Part shown: piece after piece, positions 9,231 to 18,600 of the stretch | How the letters are laid out: each line of letters starts with the position of its first letter | Position numbering within the stretch: the first letter of the stretch is position 1 | NCBI GenBank assembly: GCA_016219875.1 | Contig: JACRJZ010000123.1 | Coordinates: 1 to 64,000, forward strand | Direction: 5' to 3' | Source of the DNA: Verrucomicrobiota bacterium | Lineage (GTDB): Bacteria > Verrucomicrobiota > Verrucomicrobiia > Limisphaerales > JACRJZ01 | DNA: 64,000 nt | Notes under the pieces: generated by a model | Told to the model about the DNA's origin: nothing | What the model saw: the letters and a program-made list of their open reading frames with translations, nothing else | Database searches by the model: none | Position numbers and translations under genes: made by a program

Positions 9231-10112
9231 CTACTTCCCGCCGCCGTAGTTGCGGACGAAGTCGATGCACTTGGTCACTTCCGGCACGTTGTTCTCCCAG
9301 TTGTATTCGTATTCGATGGAGATGTTGCCCTGGAAGCCCTGGGCTTTGAGTTCGTCCAAGCAGGCCTTGATGTTGGCCACGCCTTCGCCGTACGGCACGT
9401 CGTGACTGGGGCCGGACTCCTGTTTGTCTTTGAGGTGGGCGCTGATGATGCGGCCCTTGAGGATCTTCAGGCACTCGACCGGGTTCAGCTTGGACGTACA
9501 CCAGTGGCCGGTGTCCGCAGCGGCGCCGATGCGCTTGTCGCGGCCATTGACCACGCCGGCGATGAAGAGCGGGTTCCACACCTTGTAGTTGGGGTTGCTC
9601 ATGTTGCCGGGGTGATTGTGGAAGCCCACGCAGACGTCGTATTCCTTGACCAGTTTCTCGATGACCTCGATGGCGTCGGTGGATTCGGTGGTGATGGCTC
9701 CGAGGCCCATCTTCTTGGCGAACTCGAAGACCTTGCGCGCCGCGGCTTCGTCCTTGGAGACGGGCACGACGCCGTAGTTGACGGCCTTCATCTTGTGCTG
9801 GGCAAGCTTGGCCTGAAGCTTGGCGACAACCTCATCGACGTTCGGTGAGTCGTGGCTGACGGTGAGCTTCGGCTCTTCCTTGCTGAGCTTCTGGCCGGGA
9901 TAGAACTCAATGACCTTGCCGCCGGCCTGCGCGCATTTCTCGATGGCCTCGAAGGCGGTGAAACGGTTGAAGGTGTAGGCTTGGCAGCCGATGGCAAAGC
10001 CTCCGGTCTTGAACTCGTCAGGAATGGTGCTCTGGGCCGGCGCGGCCAGCGCGGTGGCGAAACCCAAAGCGGTGAGGGTGAGACTGCGAATGATGGTGTG
10101 CGTCGAGAACAT
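9231..10112 (-). CDS. Exported sugar phosphate isomerase/epimerase-like TIM barrel
   Basis: The 293-residue protein belongs to the xylose isomerase-like (AP endonuclease 2) TIM-barrel superfamily. Residues 1-27 form a signal peptide (IIRSLTLTALGFATALAAPAQS). The barrel follows with FAIGCQAYTFNRFTAFEAIEK, VGFHNHPGNM, AADTGHWCTS, ISAHLKD and ISIEYEYNW, giving the metal-binding Glu, His and Asp typical of the family. Periplasmic members of this superfamily are common in Planctomycetes and Verrucomicrobia, where substrates are mostly unknown. The ATG at 10112 was chosen because the signal peptide starts there. It ends two bases from purD and is transcribed towards it. Confidence 0.88.
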   Translation of the reverse strand: MFSTHTIIRSLTLTALGFATALAAPAQSTIPDEFKTGGFAIGCQAYTFNRFTAFEAIEKCAQAGGKVIEFYPGQKLSKEEPKLTVSHDSPNVDEVVAKLQAKLAQHKMKAVNYGVVPVSKDEAAARKVFEFAKKMGLGAITTESTDAIEVIEKLVKEYDVCVGFHNHPGNMSNPNYKVWNPLFIAGVVNGRDKRIGAAADTGHWCTSKLNPVECLKILKGRIISAHLKDKQESGPSHDVPYGEGVANIKACLDELKAQGFQGNISIEYEYNWENNVPEVTKCIDFVRNYGGGK

Positions 10113-10226
10113 AGTTGGCTCCGCCTGGCCTGCGACCATCGCCGGCCACATCGGCGGATGTGCGGGCGATAGCACCCGCAAAGCGCGGACGTGTCAAAAG
10201 AAAAAGCCGCCGGTCGCAACGCGCGG

Positions 10227-10346
10227 CAGGGCTGATTCAAGAAACATGCGGAGAGGAGCGCGGGCAGCCTGCCCGCGCGTTCCATCAAGAATGGGAGCGA
10301 AAAACACGCGGGCAGGCTGCCCGCGCTCCTTCTTGAATCAGCCCTG
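10227..10346. mobile_element. Family B 120-bp mobile element, copy B1, with 10-bp target duplication
   Basis: The ends are perfect 17-bp inverted repeats, CAGGGCTGATTCAAGAA (10227-10243) and its complement (10330-10346). The interior is a second inverted repeat around GCGCGGGCAGCCTGCCCGCG. The element is flanked by perfect 10-bp direct repeats CAACGCGCGG (10217-10226 and 10347-10356). It has the same length (120 bp) as copy B2 at 28968. It encodes nothing and is probably moved by a transposase elsewhere. The rest of the gap (10357-10688) holds no confident gene; an open frame in it is discussed in the findings. Confidence 0.88.
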
Positions 10347-10688
10347 CAACGCGCGGGGCCAGTGGTCGGTGGAAAACCCCAGCCGCTCGCGAGGCGACGT
10401 CGGCTGGAGCGAACACGGGTGCCACTCGCAGAACCAGAACGTGGCCCTGCCGTGGCCGGTGCTATGGCGTGGTTGGGTGCGGACCAAAGGTCTTCCAGGG
10501 TGTCACAGCCTGACCAGTTTCAGCCTCGAACTCGGTTGCAAGATGCTCTTTCCTGTAACGAAGCCAAAGAACTCCGGCCCATCCAGAATGACGTCGGACC
10601 AAGCCTGCAAGGCTGTGTCTGGGAATTCCGTCGCCCGCGTGATCACCAGCACCACTCTCGGAGCCACTTCCAACTTCAGTCCATAGCC

Positions 10689-13361
10689 CTACTTGGCGAT
10701 GGCACTCGCCTCGTTGGAGTAGAGGCTCTCGCCACTCGCGTTGACTGCCGTGACCACGTAGAAATAGCGGTTGCCACTGGCGAGTTTGCTGTCCGTGTAG
10801 CTCGTGCCCGCAACCCCAGTCTTCACCACGCTGAAAGGGCCGCCAGTGGTCGGGGCGCGCCTGACCGTGTAGCTGCTGGCGCCGGAAGAGGCGCTCCAGG
10901 TCAGCTTGATCTGCCCCGCTTTGGTCCCCGTGATCGCAGAAAGACCGGTCGGGGCGGCAGGAGGGGCGGGTGGCGCTTGCGGTCTGGCAGACACATACGC
11001 GGAATTGGCACTCTCTCCGCATCCGCTCACCGCCGAGACGACATAGTAGTAGGTGGTCCCGTTGACGGCGGTCATGTCAGTGTAGGTGTTGGCGCCGACG
11101 CCGGTTGCGATAGGAGCGTAAGGCCCTCGCCGATTCGTCGCCCGTTTGACCGTGTAGCTCGCTGCCCCAGAAGCTGCCGTCCAAGTCAAGGCCACCTGAG
11201 CGTTCCCTGGCGTCGCCGTGAGGCCACTTGGAGTTGCTGGCGTCGAGCAAGAAGGCGTCGCGTTCGCCTCTGAAGCATCGGCACTCTCAGCCTCACTGTT
11301 GACGGCGGACACGACGTAGTAGTAGGTCGTCCCGTTGGCGAGTCCAATATCAGTATGGGTCGGGGTGACTGCTGAAGCGATGGTGGTGTAGGGACCGCCG
11401 CTGGTCAGGGACCGCTTCACTTGGTAGCCCGTGGCGCCGACTGAGGCATTCCAGGTCAACAAAACCTGGGCGTTACCGGCGGTGGCCACCAGCCCGCTCG
11501 GCGCCGGCGGTGCGCCGCCACTGGCCAAGGTGAAAGTATCCATCACCGAACCATCGGTTCGTGCCACATAGAAGGCCAGGGTGGTGGGACTCACGTCCAC
11601 GATGCAGTGCTCGTAGTTCTTTTCCGCATAGACCAAGGTGGCCCCGGCCATCTGGGTGCCCACGTCGTGCAAGGGCGCCCCGCCACCGCCGGTGATGACA
11701 TACTGGATGCCATTGCGCACGCTGCGCCGGTAGAAATGATCGTCTCCGCTGAAGACCACATCGACACCGTGTTGTTCAAACAACGGGACCAGGTGGGTGC
11801 GGAGGTTGGCATCGATTGCATTGTCGCGTTCGGCGGCGGTGTAGGGCGGGTTGTGAGTCCAGACAAACTGCCAGCGCGAGTTCTGAAACGCCGCGGACGC
11901 CAGCTCGTTGGTCAGCCATTGGTACTGTTCACTCCCAGGCAGGAACGAGTCTCCCCCCTCGCAGGCGTTCAGGCCAATGAACCGGGCCGAACCATACGTG
12001 AACGCATACCAATGCTCCTTGTTTTGAGTCGATCCGTTGTCGGGCGTGGCGAAGAAGTCAAAGTACCACAACTGTTCAGTCCCGCTGTACTCATGGTTAC
12101 CCAGCACCGGGAAGAGCGGCACGTTCCTCAGAAGGTCTGCGGCGGGACCAAAGTATTGCGGCGACCACTCGCTGTAGGCTCTTCCGTTCCCTACGAAGTC
12201 GCCGACATGCAACACGAAAGAAGGATCGTGAGGAATCATCGAACGCACGACCGCCGCGTGATCGAGCGGATACGTGCGCGTGTCGCCGTACGCGGCAAAC
12301 CGGAACGGAACCGCGGGCGACGAGGGTGCAGTCCGGAAGCTGCCGGTCGCGCTGTGGGCGTCGTCCGAAATCACCGTGTAGTAATAGCGCGTGCTCTCCG
12401 TCAGACCGCTCAGAACCACTTGGTGGATGGTGGTCGGTGTCGAATCTTCCACGTAGAATTCATTGGGACCGCTCACCCCTAACTCGACCCGGCTGGCGGC
12501 GGGCACCTGGGTTTCCCACATCACCACGATGGTGCTGGTTGTGACGTTCTGAAGATAGGGGCCTTTGACAATCAGTACGTCGCTGTCCCCCCAGAGGGGA
12601 CCGTTGACAAGGGCACCGTGGACAGCATTGCCCGAAGAGTCCATGGCGATAGTGCCGCTGGTTTCGTCCAAGGCCCAGCGCCCAAGCAAGCCAGGGGTTC
12701 CGGCTGGGAAAGTAAGGTTCATGCCGGCCGCAATCTCGGCTTCGGATCTGGCCACGCTCCATACGCGCACCTCCTTGAGCGCGCCAGCAAGGAAACCCGC
12801 CGGCGTTCCGCTGGAGTCCAACGCGCTTCCCAGCGACGCGTGCTGAATGCTGTCGTGACGCGGCACTTGATTGACGATCACCGCGGCGTCCTGGACCCCA
12901 TTCAGGTAAAGGCGCCACGTGGAACCGTCGTAGGTCGCGGCCGCGTGGTACCATTGGCCGTCCACAATGGCAGTGCTGCCCAGGACAGGATGGTTGAGCC
13001 CCGTTGCCAGGTCTTCAAAGTCGGCGGCCAGCCTGTTGCCCGAAAGGCCCAGGAACCAGTTCATGTCCACGTTGGAACCGTCAGCCTGTCCCCGCCCCTT
13101 GGCCACCAGCGGCACGGCCGCGACCAAACCGCTGCTGCCGGTGGTCACGGCCACTCCAGGTCCGTTGCGCTTGAACCAGGTTTCGATGGTAAACGTGGCT
13201 GCGCCAAGCTCGGGAGCTTGCCCGAAGGTCACATAGTCATCGCCGCCGTCAAACTGCAGACCCGATGATGCGGCTACCGTGGGGAGGGTCGAGGTGAGCA
13301 TCACAAGCACGATGGCCCGACGACATCGGTGATTGAGGAAGTTGAGGAAGAATGTGTTCAT
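10689..13361 (-). CDS. Secreted LamG / purple acid phosphatase-like / triple FN3 protein
   Basis: Domains in order: signal peptide (about 1-31), LamG/concanavalin-like domain (about 32-250, LQFDGGDDYVTFG), purple acid phosphatase-type FN3 (about 265-345), calcineurin-like metallophosphatase (about 350-600), then three fibronectin III repeats (about 617-890) with TYYYVVSAVN signatures. Metal-site motifs are YGDTR, VLHVGDFVG, VLGNHEYSG and WTHNPPYTA. The last motif reads FSGDDHFYRR where purple acid phosphatases have GHxH, so one metal-ligand His is Asp. The protein is presumably exported and phosphate-releasing or surface-binding; activity is uncertain. No PEP-CTERM tail is present. The reading frame stays open for 61 codons after the stop. 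The gene is separated from the upstream Fe-S carrier gene by a terminator. Confidence 0.9.
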   Translation of the reverse strand: MNTFFLNFLNHRCRRAIVLVMLTSTLPTVAASSGLQFDGGDDYVTFGQAPELGAATFTIETWFKRNGPGVAVTTGSSGLVAAVPLVAKGRGQADGSNVDMNWFLGLSGNRLAADFEDLATGLNHPVLGSTAIVDGQWYHAAATYDGSTWRLYLNGVQDAAVIVNQVPRHDSIQHASLGSALDSSGTPAGFLAGALKEVRVWSVARSEAEIAAGMNLTFPAGTPGLLGRWALDETSGTIAMDSSGNAVHGALVNGPLWGDSDVLIVKGPYLQNVTTSTIVVMWETQVPAASRVELGVSGPNEFYVEDSTPTTIHQVVLSGLTESTRYYYTVISDDAHSATGSFRTAPSSPAVPFRFAAYGDTRTYPLDHAAVVRSMIPHDPSFVLHVGDFVGNGRAYSEWSPQYFGPAADLLRNVPLFPVLGNHEYSGTEQLWYFDFFATPDNGSTQNKEHWYAFTYGSARFIGLNACEGGDSFLPGSEQYQWLTNELASAAFQNSRWQFVWTHNPPYTAAERDNAIDANLRTHLVPLFEQHGVDVVFSGDDHFYRRSVRNGIQYVITGGGGAPLHDVGTQMAGATLVYAEKNYEHCIVDVSPTTLAFYVARTDGSVMDTFTLASGGAPPAPSGLVATAGNAQVLLTWNASVGATGYQVKRSLTSGGPYTTIASAVTPTHTDIGLANGTTYYYVVSAVNSEAESADASEANATPSCSTPATPSGLTATPGNAQVALTWTAASGAASYTVKRATNRRGPYAPIATGVGANTYTDMTAVNGTTYYYVVSAVSGCGESANSAYVSARPQAPPAPPAAPTGLSAITGTKAGQIKLTWSASSGASSYTVRRAPTTGGPFSVVKTGVAGTSYTDSKLASGNRYFYVVTAVNASGESLYSNEASAIAK

Positions 13362-13454
13362 AAGTTGCCAGTTGAGTTGCTTTAACTATCCGCGCCCTAA
13401 TATGAATTGTGGGGCGAGGATTGCTGGTTCAGTTGAACCTGTCAACCCTCGCGC

Positions 13455-13492
13455 AAAAAAAAAGAAGCCGTTTCGCACAGGGACGAAACGGC
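13455..13492 (-). terminator. Rho-independent terminator of the Fe-S carrier gene
   Basis: A perfect 9-bp stem (GCCGTTTCG at 13467-13475 with CGAAACGGC at 13484-13492, 8-nt loop) is followed on the minus strand, two bases later, by a T-tract (the A-run 13455-13463 on the plus strand). It lies 28 nt past the stop of the gene ending at 13520, in the correct orientation. Confidence 0.85.
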
Positions 13493-13519
13493 CGGTAAAT
13501 TGGGGAGACAACGCCCGCC

Positions 13520-13870
13520 TCAGGCTTCAAAGGATTTGCCGCAGCCGCAACTGTGGTGGGCGTTGGGATTGCTGATCTTGAAGCCGCCGCCGGTCAGGGC
13601 CTCCGAGTAGTCGATCACGGCGCCACGCAGGTAGTGGGCGCTGTCAGAGTCCACGAGCACGGAGACGCCGTGGAGTTCGACGGCGAGGTCGCCGTCGCGT
13701 TTTTCGTCAAAGACCATGCCGTATTGAAGACCGGAACAGCCGCCGCCTTCGACGTACACGCGAAGGGCCTTGCCTTCGTTCTCCTTCTGGCCGGTGAGCA
13801 TGGACTTGATCTGGCTTGCGGCCGTTTCCGTCAGCGTCACCACGGTGTCGTTCAGTACTTCAGTATTCAT
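13520..13870 (-). CDS. erpA: HesB/IscA-family iron-sulfur carrier (ErpA-like)
   Basis: A 116-residue A-type carrier that holds a Fe-S cluster and passes it to apoproteins in the cytoplasm. The three conserved cysteines are present: Cys45 in GGGCSGLQYG and Cys108/Cys110 in HHSCGCGKSF. Length and pattern fit the IscA/ErpA/SufA group; ErpA is favoured because the gene stands alone without isc or suf neighbours, but the sequence does not settle this. It has its own likely promoter (13888-13916) and terminator (13455-13492), so it is probably monocistronic. Confidence 0.92.
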   Translation of the reverse strand: MNTEVLNDTVVTLTETAASQIKSMLTGQKENEGKALRVYVEGGGCSGLQYGMVFDEKRDGDLAVELHGVSVLVDSDSAHYLRGAVIDYSEALTGGGFKISNPNAHHSCGCGKSFEA

Positions 13871-13887
13871 ATTTTCAACTGTGGCGC

Positions 13888-13916
13888 AAACTAACGGCGG
13901 ACTCCGGGAGTGTCAA
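13888..13916 (-). promoter_or_regulatory. Candidate sigma-70 promoter of the Fe-S carrier gene
   Basis: On the minus strand a consensus -35 TTGACA (13911-13916) is followed after 17 bp by TAGTTT (13888-13893), a weaker -10 with the key first, second and last bases. Transcription would start about 11 nt before the ATG. No clear ribosome binding site is seen. Confidence 0.5.
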
Positions 13917-13954
13917 ATAACGGGAAGCCAACGCGCGGAGAACTCGGAGCCGGG

Positions 13955-14992
13955 TCAGGCCACTTTGCCCGACGCGCCGTGAAGATCCGCCACCTGCCTC
14001 TCCAATTCGCGCACGCGCTTGATCAGTTCGGGCAACTGCATCATAGCCACGTACTGACGCTTGGCTTCTTTGTCGGGCATGGCCGGGGAGCCAAGCACCT
14101 TCTGGCCGTCCCCGATGTCCCGCATCACGCCCGATTGCGCGGCCACTGTGACTTGGTTGCCGATCTTGAGATGGCCCGCCAAGCCTGCCTGCCCGGCCAG
14201 CACGCAGTAGCTGCCCACCTTGGTGCTGCCCGCGATGCCCACCTGGGCCACGGCGATGCTGTTCTCGCCGATCACGACGTTGTGCGCGACCATCACGAGG
14301 TTGTCGATCTTGCTGCCCCTGCCAATGACGGTCGAACCCAACGCCCCGCGGTCCACGGTCGTGTTCGCGCCGATCTCCACGTCGTCGTGAATGATGACGT
14401 TGCCAAGCTGCAGCACCTTGCGGTGCCGGCCCTCGTCGAGCACGTAGCCAAAACCATCCGAGCCGATCACCGTCCCGGCATGAACACTCACGCGATGCCC
14501 GAGCTGGCACCCGTGGTACACGACCACGTTCGGATAGAGGCAGCAGTCGTCGCCGAGCTGCGTGTCGTTGCCGACGTGATTGCCACCACGCAGCACCGAT
14601 CGCGCGCCAATCCGCACGCGCTCGCCCACGACACAAAGCGGCCCGATGTGCGCGGAAGGATCAATCTGTGCCGACGCCGCCACCACGGCGCTGGGATGAA
14701 TGCCCGGCGGCAGTTTCTCCAGCGGAAAGAAAATCGGCAGCGCCTTGGCGAAGGCCACGCGCGGGTTCGCCACGCGGATCAGCGTCTTCTTCGACGACGT
14801 GAATCCGGCCGGAACCAGCACGGCGGAGGCGGCGCTTTGTTCCGCGCGCGCGAGGTACTCCTCGTTCTCCGCGAACGTCAGGTCGCCTGGCTTGGCGTGG
14901 TCCGCGGGCGCAAAACCCGTCAGCACGACCGCGCCGTCACCGAGGACCTCGCCTTGGAGTTGGGCGGCGATTTGCGAAACGGTGAAGGGCAT
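13955..14992 (-). CDS. lpxD: UDP-3-O-acylglucosamine N-acyltransferase
   Basis: LpxD adds the second, N-linked acyl chain to UDP-acyl-glucosamine in lipid A synthesis, on the cytoplasmic side. The 345-residue protein has the N-terminal uridine-binding domain (FTVSQIAAQLQGEV, LTGFAPADHAKPGDLTF), then a long left-handed beta-helix of hexapeptide repeats (from about residue 105), including VVVYHGCQLGHRVSVHAGTV and GSDGFGYV with the region of the catalytic His, and a C-terminal helix (PELIKRVRELERQVADL). The ATG at 14992 is used; thirteen upstream codons lack homology character. It lies 16 nt after panD and is probably co-transcribed. Its presence implies an LPS-type outer membrane. Confidence 0.95.
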   Translation of the reverse strand: MPFTVSQIAAQLQGEVLGDGAVVLTGFAPADHAKPGDLTFAENEEYLARAEQSAASAVLVPAGFTSSKKTLIRVANPRVAFAKALPIFFPLEKLPPGIHPSAVVAASAQIDPSAHIGPLCVVGERVRIGARSVLRGGNHVGNDTQLGDDCCLYPNVVVYHGCQLGHRVSVHAGTVIGSDGFGYVLDEGRHRKVLQLGNVIIHDDVEIGANTTVDRGALGSTVIGRGSKIDNLVMVAHNVVIGENSIAVAQVGIAGSTKVGSYCVLAGQAGLAGHLKIGNQVTVAAQSGVMRDIGDGQKVLGSPAMPDKEAKRQYVAMMQLPELIKRVRELERQVADLHGASGKVA

Positions 14993-15008
14993 GGCGAGAG
15001 CGACCGAC

Positions 15009-15371
15009 TCAGATGCCGCGTTCGGTGACAATGGCGTTCTTCTCGCCCAGCACGATGACGCGCGGCTTCCAGAACCGGGCGTGCGTCACGTCGATCTCGG
15101 TGAAGCTCATGATCGTCAGCAAGTCGCCCGCTTTGCCGAGGCGCGCGGTCGCGCCGTTGAGCACGATGGCGCCGGAACCGCGTTCGCCGGGAATGGCGTA
15201 GGTTTCGAACCGTTCGCCGTTGGCCATGTTCCCGGCGAGAATCCTCTCGTAAGGAATGAACCCGACCTTGTCCATGAGGTCCTGGTCGATGGTCAGGCTG
15301 CCCTCGTAATTCACATTCGCCGCCGTGATGGCGGCGCGGTGAATCTTTGATTTCAAAACGTGAATCAGCAT
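15009..15371 (-). CDS. panD: Aspartate 1-decarboxylase
   Basis: A pyruvoyl enzyme making beta-alanine from aspartate for pantothenate and CoA synthesis. The 120-residue protein from ATG 15371 has the canonical start MLIHVLKSKIHRAAITAANV, and the self-processing site Gly24-Ser25 in YEGSLTID sits at exactly the usual position. TARLGKAGD and the C-terminal part also match. An upstream extension of the frame (to 15506) runs into repeat and promoter DNA and is rejected. A promoter-like sequence lies at 15427-15454. It heads a two-gene unit with lpxD. Confidence 0.96.
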   Translation of the reverse strand: MLIHVLKSKIHRAAITAANVNYEGSLTIDQDLMDKVGFIPYERILAGNMANGERFETYAIPGERGSGAIVLNGATARLGKAGDLLTIMSFTEIDVTHARFWKPRVIVLGEKNAIVTERGI

Positions 15372-15426
15372 ACAAGCGGGCCAGCCGCCGGCCGAAGCGT
15401 CGGCCAACGGCTCGCCAATGAGGCCG

Positions 15427-15454
15427 AATATAGGTAGGCAAGAGGCCATTTCAA
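15427..15454 (-). promoter_or_regulatory. Candidate sigma-70 promoter for panD-lpxD
   Basis: Minus-strand TTGAAA (15449-15454), 16-bp spacer, then TATATT (15427-15432), each five of six to consensus. It predicts a leader of about 49 nt that includes a small GC-rich hairpin before the panD start. Confidence 0.55.
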
Positions 15455-15496
15455 TACCTGTTTTGGAAACGCCAGGCACCGACGCCAACAAAGGAA

Positions 15497-15612
15497 GCTC
15501 TTTCAAAACCCCTTAGCGGCGTCTCGTCAGAGCGCCGCCATTCTCGGATTTCGAGCCAACAAATGCGGCGCTCTGCCGAGACGCCGCTACGACCGCGGGG
15601 GTTTGAGATTGC
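15497..15612. mobile_element. Family D hairpin element, copy D1
   Basis: The core is a long stem: TAGCGGCGTCTCGTCAGAGC (from 15514) against GCTCTGCCGAGACGCCGCTA (to 15589). Beyond it, TTTCAAAACCCC and GGGGTTTGAGA form outer arms. The flanks AACAAAGGAA (15487-15496) and CTCAAAGGGA (15613-15622) agree at 7 of 10 positions, a possible worn target duplication. Copy D3 at 53124 has the same left arm and outer TCAAAA/TTTTGAGA arms. Confidence 0.7.
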
Positions 15613-15660
15613 CTCAAAGGGATTGATGGTTTCTCCCGCTTGGAGCATCCAAGACACCGT

Positions 15661-18600
15661 ATGAAATCACGTCTGCCTTTGGTCATCGGCCTCGCGTCCT
15701 TGATGGCCGCTTCGGGCGCACCCGCGCAGCAAGCGCCGCCGGCCGTTCCCGTCGTCGTCACCGCGACGGCGCCCGCCGTCGAACGCGCCGTCGCGGGCGA
15801 ACTCGCGAGCTTTCTGGGACGTCTTTACCCGCGCAGCCGCTTCTCCGTTCAAAGCACACTGCCGGACGGCGGCCCGTGTATTCTCCTCGGCAGCGCCGCT
15901 TCCGATCCGCAAATCCGCCAGCGATTCCAGCCGCCGCTGACCAACGCCGAGAGTTTCATCGTCACCAACTTCGTGGACGGTGCCCGGCAATGCGGCGTCG
16001 TTGCGGGGGCCGATTCGCGCGGCGTGGCGCACGGCGTGTCTGCGCTGCTGACCCGGCTGGGTTGCGGGTTCTTCCTCTCCGGCGACACGTTGCCTCCCGC
16101 ACGATCGGAACCGGTTTCTTTCGCCGAGTGGACGCTGGCCGACCGGCCGCTGGTGCGCGACCGCCTTGTGTTCGACTGGCACAACTTCCTCAGCGGTTGT
16201 TCGACGTGGAACCTGCCCGAATGGAGGAAGTGGATTCTCCAATCGCAAAAAGCCGGCTTCAACGCGATCATGGTCCACGCCTACGGCAACAACCCGATGG
16301 TGAGCTTCGAGTTCAACGGCCAGACCAAGCCCGTCGGCTGCCTCAGCACCACGGTCAAGGGCCGCGATTGGTCCACCATGCACGTGAACGACGTGCGCCG
16401 GCTCTGGGGCGGCGAGGTGTTCGACCAGCCGGCCTTCGGCGCAGACGCAGCGCTGGGACCAGACGAGCAACGGGCCGACGCCGCGCTGCGCCTCATGCAC
16501 GACGGGTTTGCCTGCGCGGCAGAGCGCGCGATGGGTGTGTTCTTCGCGAACGACGTCGATACGCTCTCCGCCAATCCGCAGGGCCTCATCCTCACGCTGC
16601 CGGCGGAGGCGCGCTTCCCCATCGGCGTGCAGGCGATGCAATGGATGAACCAGGAAGGCGGTCGGATGTGGCTGGCCAATCCTGAAACGTCCGAAGGCTA
16701 CCGCTACTACAAGGCGCAAGTGGCCTCGCTGCTCAAAGCGTATCCGCAAATCACCTGCCTCGTCGTCTGGTTCCGCACCGGTGGCACGCCGTGGATGGAA
16801 GTGAAACTTGCCGAAATGCCTGCCGCGTGGCAGACGGAGTATCAAGCCGAACTCGCCAAGACACCCGAAGCGGCGAAGCTCTGGCACGCGCCGCAAGTCT
16901 TTGCTCTCGGCAAAATCGTCCGCGCTTTCGACCGCGCGCTCCGCGAACTGAAAGCCGAGCGCGTGCGACTAGCCGCCGGCACCTGGGATTTTAAGTTCCT
17001 CGCGCCGTGCGACCGCTTCTTCCCGCCGCACGTGAAGCTGATCGGGCTGGACTACAACGTCCTGCACGACCGCCCGCAATTGGGCGACGCCGAGTCGCGT
17101 CGCGTGATCCGCGAAGTCGCTGCCCATCGCGAGGTGGTGCCTGTGGTCTGGGCGCATCACGACGACGGCAACTACATCGGCCGCCCCTACACACCTTTCG
17201 CCGAGTTTCACTCGAAGCTGGCCGACGCCCGCGCTGCTGGCTTCGGCATCATCCACTGGACCACGCGTCCGCTGGACTTGTTCTTCACAAGCCTGTCAGA
17301 GCAGACGTGGGCCAGCACTCAAGACCGGCCGATGCGCGCGACGTGCGACGACATGGCGGAACGGTGCTTCGGCGTCGGTGCCCGCGCGCCGATGGGCGAG
17401 TATCTAGAACGCTGGGTGACGGACGCGCCCAAGTTCGCGCGGGAGACAAGCGACTGGTTCATCGACCATCCGCTGACCAACGTGGAGCAGGTCGTCCGCG
17501 GCTGCGGCGAGCGGTTGAAGCTGATTCAGGCGGTGGAGTCGGCGCAGCTCAAGCCGGATCAGCGCGCCCACCTGGATTACTTCAAGGGCCTGGAGGAATT
17601 CATCGCCGCGTTCTTCCGCGAGCACGACGTTTATCAACGTTCGCAAGCGCTGCTGAAGTCCGGCGACGTGGCGGGCGCGCGGCGGGCGATGGCGGCTTGC
17701 GAGCCGGGGAAGATCATCCAGCAGTTCGCGAGGTTCAGTTCGCTGGGCGGGATGACGCGTGGCGAGCAAGGGCTGGTCGTGTCGATGAACTTGCGCTGGC
17801 TCACGCACCTGGTCCGGCATCGGCAGGCGCTGGGGCTGGAAGCGGTGCGCGTCAACTTCGCGCCCACCTCACACGACAAGCTGGCGCAGAGCCGCGGCAC
17901 GTTCACCTTTCACTTCACGCCGGATCGGCAGGTGTGGGAGTGCCGGGGCGAGGAAGAAACCGGCGTGAAAACTTTTGCGCTGCCCGCCAGCGAGAAACTC
18001 TCACAGGGCGCGGAACTGCCGTCATCGTGGGGCGAAATCGGTCGCACTGGGATTGAGAGCGACAAGCCGATCTCGTTCACGCTGCGGCCCATCATGGCTC
18101 GCGACAGCCGCGGGACTGGCGGCGCAGCGGGATTGGCGGCGGGCGATTACCGGCTGCGTCTGCTCTTCCTCGACCCCGCTTCGACGGCGCCAGACCAGCG
18201 TGTGATGGAGTTGAGCGCCAATGCTGGTGCCGGTGCGGACGAATATGAGTTTGATCCGGTGCCGGCGCGGTTTCTCCGCCTCCTTTGCCACGGTAATTCC
18301 GAGAACGATTGGAATAGCCTCGTCGAAGCGCGGGTGGATTCGCTCGCTACAGATGGAGGTCAGCCTGCGGTGACGGCCAGCGCGTCGGTGGATGGTTTTC
18401 CGGCCAGCCACGCGGCGGACGGGAATCTCGCCACGCGGTGGGCGGCACGTGGCACCAATCAATGGCTCCAGTTCCGCCTCGCGCCGGATACCGTGGCACG
18501 CCGAGTGGGCCTGGAGTGGTTCGCCAGCGCGCAGCGCCAGTCGCGGTTCGAGGTCCTCGTGTCGCAGGATGGGCGCGCGTGGACCGCAGTGAAGAACCTG

